Assembly: GCF_000688235.1 (NCBI RefSeq)
Contig: NZ_JHYO01000002.1
Span: 148,395 to 212,394 of the forward strand
Direction: 5' to 3'
DNA: 64,000 nucleotides
Source of the DNA: Terasakiella pusilla DSM 6293
GTDB taxonomy: Bacteria > Pseudomonadota > Alphaproteobacteria > Rhodospirillales > Terasakiellaceae
Under the pieces are notes generated by a model that searched no databases, was not told the origin of the DNA, and saw only the letters and a list, made by a program, of their open reading frames with translations. Shown here piece after piece: positions 1 through 8,590 of the stretch; position 1 is the first letter of the stretch; each line of letters starts with the position of its first letter. Both the position numbers and the translations under genes were made by a program.

Positions 1-492
1 TTTGCCAAAATGGGCGCTTCGGTTGCCGACACTTAAAACGCCGTTTGATACTTTGATCAAGCTTTCGTCAACGCCCCATTTTTGTGAGGCGGCGCGGACT
101 AGAAGTTCGCGGGCGGTGGCGCCTGCTTTACGATATTGTAAAAAGGAGTTGGCGATGGCCGTTGACCCGCCTGTACCTTGCAGCTTGCCAAAAAACAGGT
201 TGTTATAGGTGTTGGCGTCTGCCGGGGCGAAATCGGTCTTGATCTGATCCCAGCTGGCATCCAGTTCTTCGGCAACCAGTGTGGTCAGGCCGGTGGTTGT
301 GCCTTGGCCCATTTCAAAGTGTTTGATAATGACGGTTACTGTGCCGTCAGCATCAATTTTGACAAAAGGGTTTAAAACGACATCTTCTTGACCTGCGGCC
401 AGAACACCGCTTGCTGTGGTCCCGATAAACAGGGCCGCGCCTGCTGTGGCTGTCCCTTTTAAAAATCCGCGTCGTGATACATTCATGGTCAT
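1..492 (-). CDS. iorB: Isoquinoline 1-oxidoreductase-type molybdenum hydroxylase, large (beta) subunit, N-terminal part
   Basis: The N-terminal 164 residues of a large molybdopterin subunit of the xanthine dehydrogenase superfamily; the gene runs off the left edge. The start ATG at 490-492 lies 4 bases after the stop of the small subunit, so the two are co-transcribed. A twin-arginine signal (SRRGFLKG, residues 6-13) followed by an Ala/Gly-rich segment predicts Tat export to the periplasm, as in the IorB/aldehyde dehydrogenase branch. Typical family text follows (KHFEMGQGTTTG). Large subunits of this branch bind the molybdenum cofactor and hydroxylate N-heterocycles or oxidise aldehydes; the substrate cannot be read from this fragment. 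A second ATG two codons downstream is possible. Confidence 0.88.
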   Translation of the reverse strand, partial: MTMNVSRRGFLKGTATAGAALFIGTTASGVLAAGQEDVVLNPFVKIDADGTVTVIIKHFEMGQGTTTGLTTLVAEELDASWDQIKTDFAPADANTYNNLFFGKLQGTGGSTAIANSFLQYRKAGATARELLVRAASQKWGVDESLIKVSNGVLSVGNRSAHFGK

Positions 493-495
493 GAT

Positions 496-957
496 CTATG
501 CCTCCAACTTGCGTGCAGCCAGTTTGATGGCATCTTTAATTCTTACGTAGGTCGCGCAACGACAAGCATTGCCGGACATGTAGTCATCAATCTCTTCATC
601 TGAGGGATTGGCGTTCTCGCTGAGCAAACCGACGGCGGACATGATTTGGCCGGACTGACAGAAACCGCATTGGACGACATCCTTTTCGACCCACGCCTGT
701 TGAACGGCCTTGGCGACGGGATCGCTTGCCCCTTCGATGGTGATGACGCGTGCGCCAACCGCATCTTCAACGGTTGTTTGGCAGGACCGCACAGGGGTAC
801 CGTTTAAATGGATGGTACAGGCCCCGCACGAGGCGACACCGCAGCCAAACTTTGTTCCTGTGAGATTAAGTTCGTCGCGCAACACCCACAAAAGCGGGGT
901 ATCCGCGGCGACATCCACTGAGCGTTCCTGCCCATTGATGTTTAACTGAAACTGCAT
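496..957 (-). CDS. iorA: Isoquinoline 1-oxidoreductase-type small (alpha) subunit, 2x[2Fe-2S]
   Basis: This 153-residue iron-sulfur subunit passes electrons from the molybdenum subunit encoded immediately downstream. Both cluster motifs are present: the plant-ferredoxin type near residues 39-60 (CGVASCGAC then a further Cys at SCQTT) and the helical-bundle cluster near residues 97-135 (CGFCQSGQ and ACRC). Length and order match IorA and related CoxS-like subunits. There is no signal peptide, as expected when the small subunit is exported by hitch-hiking on the Tat signal of its partner. It is the first gene of the pair. The substrate is unknown, so the symbol reflects family rather than proven isoquinoline oxidation. 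Confidence 0.92.
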   Translation of the reverse strand: MQFQLNINGQERSVDVAADTPLLWVLRDELNLTGTKFGCGVASCGACTIHLNGTPVRSCQTTVEDAVGARVITIEGASDPVAKAVQQAWVEKDVVQCGFCQSGQIMSAVGLLSENANPSDEEIDDYMSGNACRCATYVRIKDAIKLAARKLEA

Positions 958-1052
958 TGCCTCATTTCTCCAATATTAAAAGGGGGGATTGGTTAACTGT
1001 ATTGTGCCCCAAGAGGCCTTAAATGCGGAATGCACAGAATCACGAAAGATGA

Positions 1053-1072
1053 ACACTTTTTAACGAAAGTGT
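1053..1072. promoter_or_regulatory. Inverted repeat in the iorA/PepSY intergenic gap
   Basis: The 219-base gap between iorA and the PepSY gene carries a perfect 7-base inverted repeat (ACACTTT, 6-base spacer, AAAGTGT). No T-tract follows on the minus strand, so an operator for iorA is more likely than a terminator. I see nothing else in this gap. Confidence 0.3.
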
Positions 1073-1176
1073 CCTGATGACGTGCAACGACAGAGTGACA
1101 GGGGGGAGCCGATCAGATGAATGCAGTTAAACAGACGGGGCAATTGTTTGCGCACATTCCCTTGGTTTTTCGTTTT

Positions 1177-2391
1177 TTACTTTTTGATCGAACGCTGTTG
1201 TTTGGCTTTATGTTTGCGCCACCAAATCATCAGCCCTGTAAGGGTGACGACAGTGAGGAAAAGGCCTGTCAGTGTTACAAGAATCCGATAGGGCAGACCC
1301 CAGATCCGCGCGATATGTAGGGTTGTGAGCCAATATGTGAACGTATCACCCGCCGCGACCCCTGTCGGCAGGGAATAGGTTTTGAGCAGGCCGGTGGACG
1401 CATCCACAAAGACCCATGTTTGCCCAAAGGTATCGTTGGCATCAAGGCTGGTCCGCGCCATGAGCTTTAAGGTGTTTTGATCCGGGTAATAGGCAAACCG
1501 TTCATGCTCAATTACCGTGAAGTCATATGTTTGGCTGAGTTGGGCCAAGAGCTCGCGCGCAATCGCATAGCCGTTTTGCCAGCCAATCTCCGGCCTGTCT
1601 TTCAGCTCGCCTGGCGGGACAGGCAGTGCTGTTTTTGGGGCGGAGAAGGTGAGGATGTTTGAGACGACCGGGCGATAGACTTCTGAATAGAGGGTCATTG
1701 AAAGGCTGCTGAGTGCAAACATTGCTAGAAGCAACCATGCCCAAAGGCTCAGGGCCGTATGCAAATCGAAGGTGATCTTGTATGAGGTTGCAGCCCACCT
1801 GACTTTCCAGAAGCCTGTCCATTTTTTCAGTCTGGATTTGTCTTTATTTTTGGAGTGGGGAAAGGTCAGCATCAGGCCGGTGAAGCAATCGATGAGCCAT
1901 AAAAGAGAGATCGCCCCCAATATATAGGTGCCGGTTTGCCCCAAAGTTAAGGATTGATGTAATCGGTAGACAAAAGGCATGAAGTTGGTCCAGCCTTGCG
2001 TGATATCGCCCCAGTTTCTTTTCCCGACGATTTCTCCGGTATATCGATTTACAAAGACCTCGTTAAACGCCGATTGTGTAGCTTTGTTCGCCCCTGTTGT
2101 TTTGGGTTCGACAAAAAACAAAGTCAGGTTGGTGTCGGGTAAGCTTTTTAGCAACATCCAGTTGACCTGCATGTCAGGGAGCGCATGTTCCACACGATCA
2201 CGTAAATCAAACGGGCTGAGGGGGGAGAGGGCAAGGTCTGCTTCTGGGGTGGGCTCAGCTTGATTGATCCAGAGATCAATTTCCTGATACCAGACAAGCA
2301 GAGAACCCGTTAGGCCGGTTATGATCAGGAAACCCGCCATAACCAGCCCAAAGTAGCGATGCAGAAGAACGAGTTTCTGTCTGATCTTCAT
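1177..2391 (-). CDS. PepSY-associated transmembrane protein (iron-uptake linked)
   Basis: A 404-residue inner-membrane protein of the PepSY_TM family, which is often found beside siderophore receptors and is proposed to help reduce or release ferric siderophores. Four membrane segments are visible: about residues 12-37 (LVMAGFLIITGLTGSLLVWY), 155-178, 208-228 and 355-380, with periplasmic PepSY-like loops between. The chosen start (MKIRQKLVLLHRYFG, ATG at 2391) lies 1 base after the stop of the TonB receptor; a longer reading would overlap the receptor gene by about 98 bases and adds no recognisable sequence. It is the last gene of the sigma/anti-sigma/receptor unit, so probably iron-repressed. 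The C-terminus is Lys/Arg-rich and cytoplasmic. The exact chemistry is not established for the family. Confidence 0.85.
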   Translation of the reverse strand: MKIRQKLVLLHRYFGLVMAGFLIITGLTGSLLVWYQEIDLWINQAEPTPEADLALSPLSPFDLRDRVEHALPDMQVNWMLLKSLPDTNLTLFFVEPKTTGANKATQSAFNEVFVNRYTGEIVGKRNWGDITQGWTNFMPFVYRLHQSLTLGQTGTYILGAISLLWLIDCFTGLMLTFPHSKNKDKSRLKKWTGFWKVRWAATSYKITFDLHTALSLWAWLLLAMFALSSLSMTLYSEVYRPVVSNILTFSAPKTALPVPPGELKDRPEIGWQNGYAIARELLAQLSQTYDFTVIEHERFAYYPDQNTLKLMARTSLDANDTFGQTWVFVDASTGLLKTYSLPTGVAAGDTFTYWLTTLHIARIWGLPYRILVTLTGLFLTVVTLTGLMIWWRKHKAKQQRSIKK

Positions 2392-2392
2392 T

Positions 2393-4756
2393 CTAGAAAG
2401 TGTACCCGACATTGAGTTTGAAAGTACGACCTTCTTCTCGAACGATGCCGTTGATGGAACCGGGCGAGAAGATTTCTTCATCCAAGGCATTGTTGATCAG
2501 GAAATCAATCTGCAGATTGTCATTGAGCGCGTAGTAGGCGCCAAGGTCGGTCTGTACATGACTTGGTATTTTATTGGTATTTGCATCTTCGGCAAATCGG
2601 CTGCTGATGTAAGAAATGGTGCCGCCCAAACTTAAACCGGGGGCGCTGTCCACATCATAGCGCCCTTGAAGCGACGCCGTGTGGGTCGGGACATTTGCGA
2701 ACGTGTTGCCAATAAGCTTGGCATCGTCGCTTTTGCGGATGCTGGTTTTGGTATAGCCATAGTTTGTGGCGAGGAACAGGTTTGGCGTCACGTTGCCTGC
2801 GAGGGAGAGTTCCAGACCTTTTGAGCGCGATTGCCCTTCGGCAACTGAGAAATTAGGGTCTGCCGGATCATCAATGGCAATGTTGTCTTTGGTCAGGATG
2901 AAGGCGGCGACGTTCGCTTGAATGTTGCCAAAGTCAAACTTTGTCCCGATCTCGTACTGTGTGCTTTCTTCGGCTTCTAGCGGACTTGCCCCGGACGTGG
3001 TGCCTTGTTGGGGCACGAACGATTCACTGCGGCTGGCATAGATCGAAGTTTCTTTGCTTATGTCATAGATCAGGCCAAACTGCGTTGTCCAATCGCGTTG
3101 GCTGATTTCTTCAGAGGTGACAGCCGATGTTGTATTGTTAATGGTTTTTTGTGTCTGCTTGGAATCAATGTAGCGCAGCCCGCCAAGGATGTGGAAGGTG
3201 TCGTTCCATGTAATCCGGTCTTGCAGGAAGGCGGAAAGAACCGTGCTTTCTTGAAGGGTCGTTCGATCGCGCACCTGATTGGCGGTTGTTAGTGTGGCGT
3301 TTTTATAGGCGGGGCTATACAGGTCGAGACTATCCACATTGTAAATTTTTGTAGGACGATCATTTTCGGAATATCGGTAATTTGCCCCGACAATGAATTT
3401 ATGTTTGAAGTCGCCTGTCTGAACTTCACCGGCTAAATCTGTGATGATTTCATGATCGGTGCGCAGCGTGTCTTCGCCAATAAAGACCCGACGGTTGACA
3501 GTTCGTTTGTCGGCATTTAGCCCTTGCGAATAATATTCCATAAAGTCGGATGTGTTTTGGGTGTAGGTATAGCTGAAACGGGCATCGAGCGCGTCGTTTA
3601 TTGCATGGGTCAACCGGGTGTTGACGTTGAATGAGTCGCGATCCGTATAGCCGTCGCTAGACGCAATGTTTACGGACTTGTTATAGTCACCGTTTGGGTT
3701 GCCAAGGATGGTGCCTTCGTAAGGGGTGCCGGTGTTAATGGCGCTCCAGGAGTTTTCGGAATAACTGCCTTCAATGGTGAGGTTGGTGTCTTCAGTCAGG
3801 TCCATGGTGATGTTGGGGGCAAAGAATTTGCGATTGAAATCCCAGTTATCCAGCGAGGATCCTTTTTCTTCATAAGCGCCGTTTAAACGAACACGGACGC
3901 GATCATTAATCGGGCCGGTGATATCAAAGCTACCGCGATAGCTGTCGTAACTGCCTGCTTCCACCTTGGTATCCGCATAAAAATAAGGAAGCGGTTGTTT
4001 TGTGACAACGTTGATGGTTCCGCCCGGTTCCATTTGCCCAAAAAGGACAGAGGAAGGACCGGTCAATACTTCAATGCGTTCCACATTGGCAAGGTCGGTG
4101 GGGTGATCCGCGCGGCTAAATCCCAAACCATTTGACGTTTCTGCCGTATCATACCCACGAAGACGGAAGTTATCGGCAAACATATCTTGTGCGGAACCGG
4201 AGCGAGACGCGCTGGGGATAAGGCGAACCACCTCGCCAACGGTATTGGCCTGCGCAAGCTCCACGGTTTCCGTATCCATCAGGTGGATTGTTTGCGGAAT
4301 GTTTTTGGCGCTGTCTGTTTTTTGACGACCATAGACGTTGATCGGATCGACTTCAAAAGTGGTCAGTTCCGGGGCTTTTTTGATCTTGAAGGCACCGTTT
4401 TGCTGCTCAAAGCTGAGGGTTGAGTTTGCAAGCAGTTGTCGCAGGGCCGTTTCTACATCATAAGTGCCTGATAGGGCGGGCGCGACCTTTCCGGCAACCA
4501 GATCAGGGGCAAAGGTGAGGGTGATTTGCGCCGTACTTGCAAAGCTTGTGAGGGAGCTGCTTAAGGGACCGCTGGGAATATTGTGGCTTTTTTGACTGGT
4601 GATCTGGGTTTGCGCATGGGCGCTGTTGGATGCGCCGAGTGTCAGGGGGGCGGTAAAGCCTAAAATGCCAGCACTTAAAATCGTTGTTAAGCGTTTATGC
4701 TTGAGGGGGAGGATACGGTTTCTCAGGACGTGAGAACCGGCGTTACGTGTTTTCAT
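2393..4756 (-). CDS. TonB-dependent ferric-siderophore receptor with STN signalling domain
   Basis: A 787-residue outer-membrane transporter of the FecA/FpvA type. In order: a signal peptide (to about residue 49, ending SAHA-Q), an STN domain (about 55-110) that contacts FecR in the periplasm, a linker, a plug domain (about 135-250, with VERIEVLTGPSSVLFGQ and GGTINVVTKQP), and a beta-barrel ending in the terminal aromatic GYTF. The STN domain together with fecR- and fecI-like genes just upstream marks cell-surface signalling: ligand binding activates transcription of the receptor itself. The barrel resembles the hydroxamate-siderophore branch (FhuE/FpvA-like), but the ligand cannot be assigned by eye. 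Spacing to the FecR gene is 91 bases. Confidence 0.93.
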   Translation of the reverse strand: MKTRNAGSHVLRNRILPLKHKRLTTILSAGILGFTAPLTLGASNSAHAQTQITSQKSHNIPSGPLSSSLTSFASTAQITLTFAPDLVAGKVAPALSGTYDVETALRQLLANSTLSFEQQNGAFKIKKAPELTTFEVDPINVYGRQKTDSAKNIPQTIHLMDTETVELAQANTVGEVVRLIPSASRSGSAQDMFADNFRLRGYDTAETSNGLGFSRADHPTDLANVERIEVLTGPSSVLFGQMEPGGTINVVTKQPLPYFYADTKVEAGSYDSYRGSFDITGPINDRVRVRLNGAYEEKGSSLDNWDFNRKFFAPNITMDLTEDTNLTIEGSYSENSWSAINTGTPYEGTILGNPNGDYNKSVNIASSDGYTDRDSFNVNTRLTHAINDALDARFSYTYTQNTSDFMEYYSQGLNADKRTVNRRVFIGEDTLRTDHEIITDLAGEVQTGDFKHKFIVGANYRYSENDRPTKIYNVDSLDLYSPAYKNATLTTANQVRDRTTLQESTVLSAFLQDRITWNDTFHILGGLRYIDSKQTQKTINNTTSAVTSEEISQRDWTTQFGLIYDISKETSIYASRSESFVPQQGTTSGASPLEAEESTQYEIGTKFDFGNIQANVAAFILTKDNIAIDDPADPNFSVAEGQSRSKGLELSLAGNVTPNLFLATNYGYTKTSIRKSDDAKLIGNTFANVPTHTASLQGRYDVDSAPGLSLGGTISYISSRFAEDANTNKIPSHVQTDLGAYYALNDNLQIDFLINNALDEEIFSPGSINGIVREEGRTFKLNVGYTF

Positions 4757-4847
4757 TTTCCTATAATGTCCTTCGATGTAGATTTATTTTTTGGTTCTAT
4801 TGGACATGCCGTGCGAGAGGCGAAAAGGGGACACAGAAAATAAAAGT

Positions 4848-5825
4848 TTATTTTTCGACGATGGAAACCCAGTAGGGGCTGATGCGCAAGAGACGCACAG
4901 GCAAAGTGCTTGCGATCACATCAAGGGCAACATCCGTCTTGGAAAGCTGGAAAACACCTGAAATACGATGATGGGCAACAGCCGGATCACAGCGCAAAAT
5001 ACCAACACGATAGCGCGACATTTCATCAATTAGGTCCCCCAGCGTCATGTTGTCACTGATGAGTTGTCCGCTCACCCAAGGGGCATCCGCTTGGGTAAGC
5101 TTATGGGCCTTGCTGGTTTTTTGGGAGGTGAAGGTCAGGGTTTCGCCTTTATGTAAGCGTGTTTCTGCCAGACCTGACGCTGGTGTGATTGCAACGCCAT
5201 GTTCATAGACATTGACGCGAACTTCTTGGCGGTCTTCAAATTGCCGCATGGAGAAACGCGTCCCCAATGCGCGAATACGACCGCTTTTCGTTTGCACGAC
5301 AAACGGTGGTAGTTTTTGTCCTGCGCCGGCTTTGCCTGTTTCAATCAAAACTTCACCTTCGACCAAATGGACAAGTCTTTCTGTCGCGCTAAAGTGGATG
5401 TTTATGCTGCTGGCTGTATTGAGATGCACACGGCTGCCATCGGCGAGGGTGACTTTCTGTGTCTCCCCGACGCTGGTTTTATAGTCAGCGGATAAAGAGG
5501 GCCATTCATCCCACAGCAGTTTTGCACAAGGCGCGATGAAAAGAAGGGACGTGAGGGCCTTAAGCGCACTGCGGCGATCCAGTCGTTTCCGCCCCCAGAT
5601 GGTTTTACCGATTTCTGCGGGTACGGCGTCAATCATCCCCATTAAATCCTGGGCGGTCAACCAGGCTTGCGCATGTTGCGGGCTAAGCGTGCGCCATCGG
5701 TTGAAGGCGGTTTGTTCAGAAGCGCTTAAGGGCGTGTCTTGCATAAGGGTGAGCCATTCTGCGGCTTCTTCCATAATTTTGCGCGAGGGTTTTTGCATAA
5801 CCGTTACGCCAGTGCCAGCAGGCAT
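4848..5825 (-). CDS. FecR-like anti-sigma factor / signal transducer
   Basis: A 325-residue inner-membrane regulator that relays receptor occupancy to the ECF sigma factor. The N-terminus has the DUF4880 motif (AAEWLTLMQ and FNRWRTLSPQHAQAW), a short membrane segment near residues 90-105 (ALTSLLFIAPCAKLLW), the FecR core (about 115-215: VTLADGSRVHLNTASSI, VEGEVLIETG, IRALGTRFSMRQ) and a C-terminal STN-binding region (DLIDEMSRYR, ISGVFQL). The start given overlaps the sigma-factor gene by 22 bases; an alternative ATG at 5798 (MQKPSRK) would begin 5 bases after that stop and equally preserves the domains. Overlap with the sigma gene implies translational coupling. Confidence 0.92.
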   Translation of the reverse strand: MPAGTGVTVMQKPSRKIMEEAAEWLTLMQDTPLSASEQTAFNRWRTLSPQHAQAWLTAQDLMGMIDAVPAEIGKTIWGRKRLDRRSALKALTSLLFIAPCAKLLWDEWPSLSADYKTSVGETQKVTLADGSRVHLNTASSINIHFSATERLVHLVEGEVLIETGKAGAGQKLPPFVVQTKSGRIRALGTRFSMRQFEDRQEVRVNVYEHGVAITPASGLAETRLHKGETLTFTSQKTSKAHKLTQADAPWVSGQLISDNMTLGDLIDEMSRYRVGILRCDPAVAHHRISGVFQLSKTDVALDVIASTLPVRLLRISPYWVSIVEK

Positions 5826-6304
5826 TGGCTGAAGCCTTTTTGCATGTAGCGTTTGACGGTACGTGTTGAAATATTGATGAGATCCGCGATTTCCTGATAA
5901 CTTGCGCCCTCCAATTGGGATAGGAGAAAAGCTTGGCGCACAGGGGCGGGCAGACGGTCTAAGGCATAATCAATCTGCTGAAGTGTTTCGAGCAGGATTT
6001 TTTGGGCTTCCGGTGAGATAACTTCCGGCTGGGGTAGGTGTGACAAGGCTTCTAAAAATGTTCGCTCTACGTCTTTGCGTCGAAAGTGATCTACAAGCAA
6101 ACCTTTTGCAATGACCCTCAGATAGGCTTGCGGTTTGCGCAACTGGGTCATATTCAGTTCATCGCGTCGCATCAAAACCCGCACAAAAGTATCTTGCGCC
6201 AAATCAGCAGCTTGGTAGCTGCAATTCAGCTTTGTCCGCAACCAGCTTTTTAGCCAGATGTTGTGCTCATTATATAAATACTCAACGTTAGAATTTTGTA
6301 TCAT
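5804..6304 (-). CDS. FecI-like ECF sigma factor
   Basis: A 166-residue sigma-70 family protein of the iron-signalling ECF group. Region 2 is visible (DLAQDTFVRVLMRRDE) and region 4 with its helix-turn-helix (LDRLPAPVRQAFLLSQLEG, SYQEIADLINISTRTVKRYM). It should direct RNA polymerase to the receptor promoter when released by the FecR partner. I chose the ATG at 6304 (MIQNSN); an in-frame TTG six codons upstream (6322) is possible. A Fur-box-like palindrome lies about 40 bases upstream, so expression is probably repressed by Fe(II)-Fur. First gene of the unit. Confidence 0.9.
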   Translation of the reverse strand: MIQNSNVEYLYNEHNIWLKSWLRTKLNCSYQAADLAQDTFVRVLMRRDELNMTQLRKPQAYLRVIAKGLLVDHFRRKDVERTFLEALSHLPQPEVISPEAQKILLETLQQIDYALDRLPAPVRQAFLLSQLEGASYQEIADLINISTRTVKRYMQKGFSQCLLALA

Positions 6305-6342
6305 TATAATTTCGACGCTCAATTTACCGCATAGAAATTGTT

Positions 6343-6359
6343 TTAATAATGATTATTAA
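6343..6359. promoter_or_regulatory. Fur box candidate
   Basis: A perfect 8-1-8 palindrome, TTAATAATGATTATTAA. Its central 7-1-7 core agrees with the Fur consensus TGATAATnATTATCA at 6 of 7 positions in each half. It sits 39 bases upstream of the sigma-factor ATG and fits the iron role of the operon. Confidence 0.72.
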
Positions 6360-6662
6360 TATCATTGTCAATCCGCAAGAATCGATAACGTGATAGAGAA
6401 GGCATGGCCTGTCTTGAGGTTATATCTTTGTGACTTTAGCATCCCACGATGATGTCGAGGTGAATTCGTGATTAGCTCAAAAGTCCCGACTTTTTAGATA
6501 GTTAGGGGAGATTTAACAGCGAAGGATGGGACTACGGAAAACTACATATAATTGAAAACTATATTGAAGTTTGTCAATCCTAGGTTAAATTAGACGGGCT
6601 TGTAAGTACAAAAGTGGTTACCGTTCAATTAGAGAGAATTTGTGAATTTGGGAGACTGAAAT
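6360..6662. other. Intergenic region between divergent sigma-factor and small-protein genes
   Basis: About 300 AT-rich bases without a credible gene. Besides promoters for the genes on both sides, the only structure I see is a short inverted repeat at 6479-6494 (AAAAGTC/GACTTTT) followed by one more T. It is too GC-poor for a confident terminator call. Confidence 0.4.
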
Positions 6663-7043
6663 ATGTCTGTTGGGCAAACGTGCAGGGCTGGAACATTCGT
6701 AGACCTTATTCCTGCAATATGCATTGGAACATTCATGATTATTTCCGTTGCCTTTTTGACCATTTTTAACGTCCCCAAACATTCTTTAGTTGCCGTGGTG
6801 TTTCCTCCTTGGGTTTCTGAAGAACGCGCCTTTCAACTGGTTGTCGAGGCTGATGCATCTGTTGTTCGTCTCGGGTTAAGTGGTCAGATCGTCGTCGCAA
6901 AGCCTCATTCGGTCGAATTTGAAAATAAAATAAAACATGTTGGCGCTTGGGCCGTTGTAAATCCACTGGCTTTTGGTGGATGTGGTTCAGGTAAAAGAGA
7001 AACGAAGGACCTTCCACAAGGGCCTTTGGTGGCATTGAAGTAA
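6663..7043 (+). CDS. Small hypothetical protein with one N-terminal membrane segment
   Basis: A 126-residue protein of unknown function. It has a single hydrophobic segment (about residues 14-36: LIPAICIGTFMIISVAFLTIF), then a soluble part with FPPWVSEERAFQLVVEADA, a short beta-rich stretch (VVRLGLSGQIVVAK) and AWAVVNPLAFGGCG. I recall similar short proteins in alphaproteobacteria with the pattern 'PPW..E.AF..V..A...V...G....V' and 'GAW...PLA.GGC', but no function is known to me. A ribosome-binding site (GGGAGA) precedes the ATG. It ends 14 bases before the chemoreceptor gene and is probably co-transcribed with it, which hints at a membrane or sensory role. Confidence 0.65.
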   Translation: MSVGQTCRAGTFVDLIPAICIGTFMIISVAFLTIFNVPKHSLVAVVFPPWVSEERAFQLVVEADASVVRLGLSGQIVVAKPHSVEFENKIKHVGAWAVVNPLAFGGCGSGKRETKDLPQGPLVALK

Positions 7044-7057
7044 GCTGGGAGAATGAA

Positions 7058-8548
7058 ATGACACAAGACAAAATGGATACTTTAGCAAATACGACGGTGG
7101 TCTCTCCGGAGCTTATTAAAATCCGGCTGATTGCGAGTAGGTTGTTTATTGGGTACTTGTGGGTGCTGCTCGGCGTTGTCGCCGGGGTTGGTTACATTTC
7201 TCAAAATGCCTTGAGTGAAAGTGTTACCTTAGCACTGGTGTTGGCGGTTTGCGGAACGATCCCCTTTGTTCGAAACCCAGTTTCCAATGTGACGCGTTAT
7301 ACAATATCCGCCTGTCTAACGGGCATGTGGACTTTATTGGTCTTTAATGCCTCAGGCCTACCCGATGGGTTTGTCCTGGATGCTCATATGCTCTTTTTTG
7401 TGTTGAATGCACAGCTGATTGCTTACTTTTGCTGGAGAAGTATTGCAATTATTAATATCATTGCGACGGTCCATCACGTCATCTTCTCCTTCCTCTTCTC
7501 CCTTCTTGTTTGGCCATCGGCTGAGTATGCCCATCTGCATTTTTTCATTCATGCAGGATATGTGGTGTTGGTGGGCGGTCCGATCCTTCTTTTGGCTTGG
7601 AAACTCTTCGACTTATTTAATGCATCTCACAATGCGCTGGTTGATGTCAAAAAGGCACAGAGTGAAAAACAAAAAATGGAAGAGGAAAAAGCCATTCTCG
7701 AAGCGAAGAGAGAAGAAGAGAAAAAACAAGAACGTGATGCCTTGGCTAAATCATTTGAAAAAGAAGTCGGGAGTGTTGTATCTGCCGTCGGGGAAGCTTC
7801 AACTGAACTTCAGGAACTTGCGAATATCATGTCACAAGCCGCAGAGGGAGTGGGGCAAAATGCAAGTCAGGCTTCTGATGCAGCCTCAAATATTTCAGGT
7901 AACGTAGAAGCTGTTGCTGCAGGATCTGAAGAATTGTCTTCATCAGTCGATGAAATTTCCAGACAAGTGAACAGATCAAGCGAAGAAGCGATGAATGCAG
8001 GCAGATTAAGCGCCAATGCAACAGGAGGCGTAAAAAGCCTTTCTGATCGGGTATCTGATATTTCAGATATTGCAAATCAAACAAATCTACTGGCTTTGAA
8101 TGCGACGATTGAGGCGGCCCGAGCCGGCGAAGCTGGCAAAGGCTTTGCAGTTGTCGCCAGTGAAGTGAAAAATCTTGCCAGTCAAACGGCAAACGCAACC
8201 GAGCAAATTGAGAAACAAATTAATGCGGTTGTGGGCGCAACGGATGAAACCGTTAGAGATATTCAGAGCATTAATGTCGCGATTGAACGCGTACAAGGAA
8301 CCTCTTCTGCGATAGCTGCAGCTATTGAAGAGCAAGGCGCAGCAACACGAGAAATAGCTAAAAATGCATCTCAAACAGCACGAGATGTGAACATCGTGTC
8401 TTCAACAGTTTCTGAAGTGAGAGATGGTGCGCAAAGCAATATTGAGCGCTCAAAACTGGTCTTGAGTGCGTCAAATGGATTAATGGAGCAGTCAAAACGT
8501 TTGAATCTTCAACTCAAAAGCTTTCTCGATCAACTCTCAGGGAGCTGA
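7058..8548 (+). CDS. Methyl-accepting chemotaxis protein with multi-pass membrane sensor
   Basis: A 496-residue chemoreceptor. About five or six membrane segments occupy residues 20-185 in place of a periplasmic ligand domain. They are followed by a charged coiled coil (about 200-235, rich in Lys/Glu) and the MCP signalling domain (about 245-495). The signalling hairpin tip is clear (DIANQTNLLALNATIEAARAG, then GFAVVASEVKNLA), and Glu/Gln-rich flanks could serve as methylation sites. No HAMP domain is evident. The sensor part belongs to a type common in alphaproteobacterial receptors with a His-His motif in a membrane helix (TVHHVIF). The stimulus is unknown. Ribosome-binding site GGGAGA before the ATG. 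Confidence 0.9.
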   Translation: MTQDKMDTLANTTVVSPELIKIRLIASRLFIGYLWVLLGVVAGVGYISQNALSESVTLALVLAVCGTIPFVRNPVSNVTRYTISACLTGMWTLLVFNASGLPDGFVLDAHMLFFVLNAQLIAYFCWRSIAIINIIATVHHVIFSFLFSLLVWPSAEYAHLHFFIHAGYVVLVGGPILLLAWKLFDLFNASHNALVDVKKAQSEKQKMEEEKAILEAKREEEKKQERDALAKSFEKEVGSVVSAVGEASTELQELANIMSQAAEGVGQNASQASDAASNISGNVEAVAAGSEELSSSVDEISRQVNRSSEEAMNAGRLSANATGGVKSLSDRVSDISDIANQTNLLALNATIEAARAGEAGKGFAVVASEVKNLASQTANATEQIEKQINAVVGATDETVRDIQSINVAIERVQGTSSAIAAAIEEQGAATREIAKNASQTARDVNIVSSTVSEVRDGAQSNIERSKLVLSASNGLMEQSKRLNLQLKSFLDQLSGS

Positions 8549-8590
8549 TTACGCTATGTGATCGTTTCGGATCTTTGCAAGAGGTATGAA

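Noticed and set aside
7419..7907. 162-residue plus-strand frame inside the chemoreceptor gene
   Set aside because: Overlaps the clearly coding chemoreceptor in another frame; composition is unnatural (Lys and aromatic runs).
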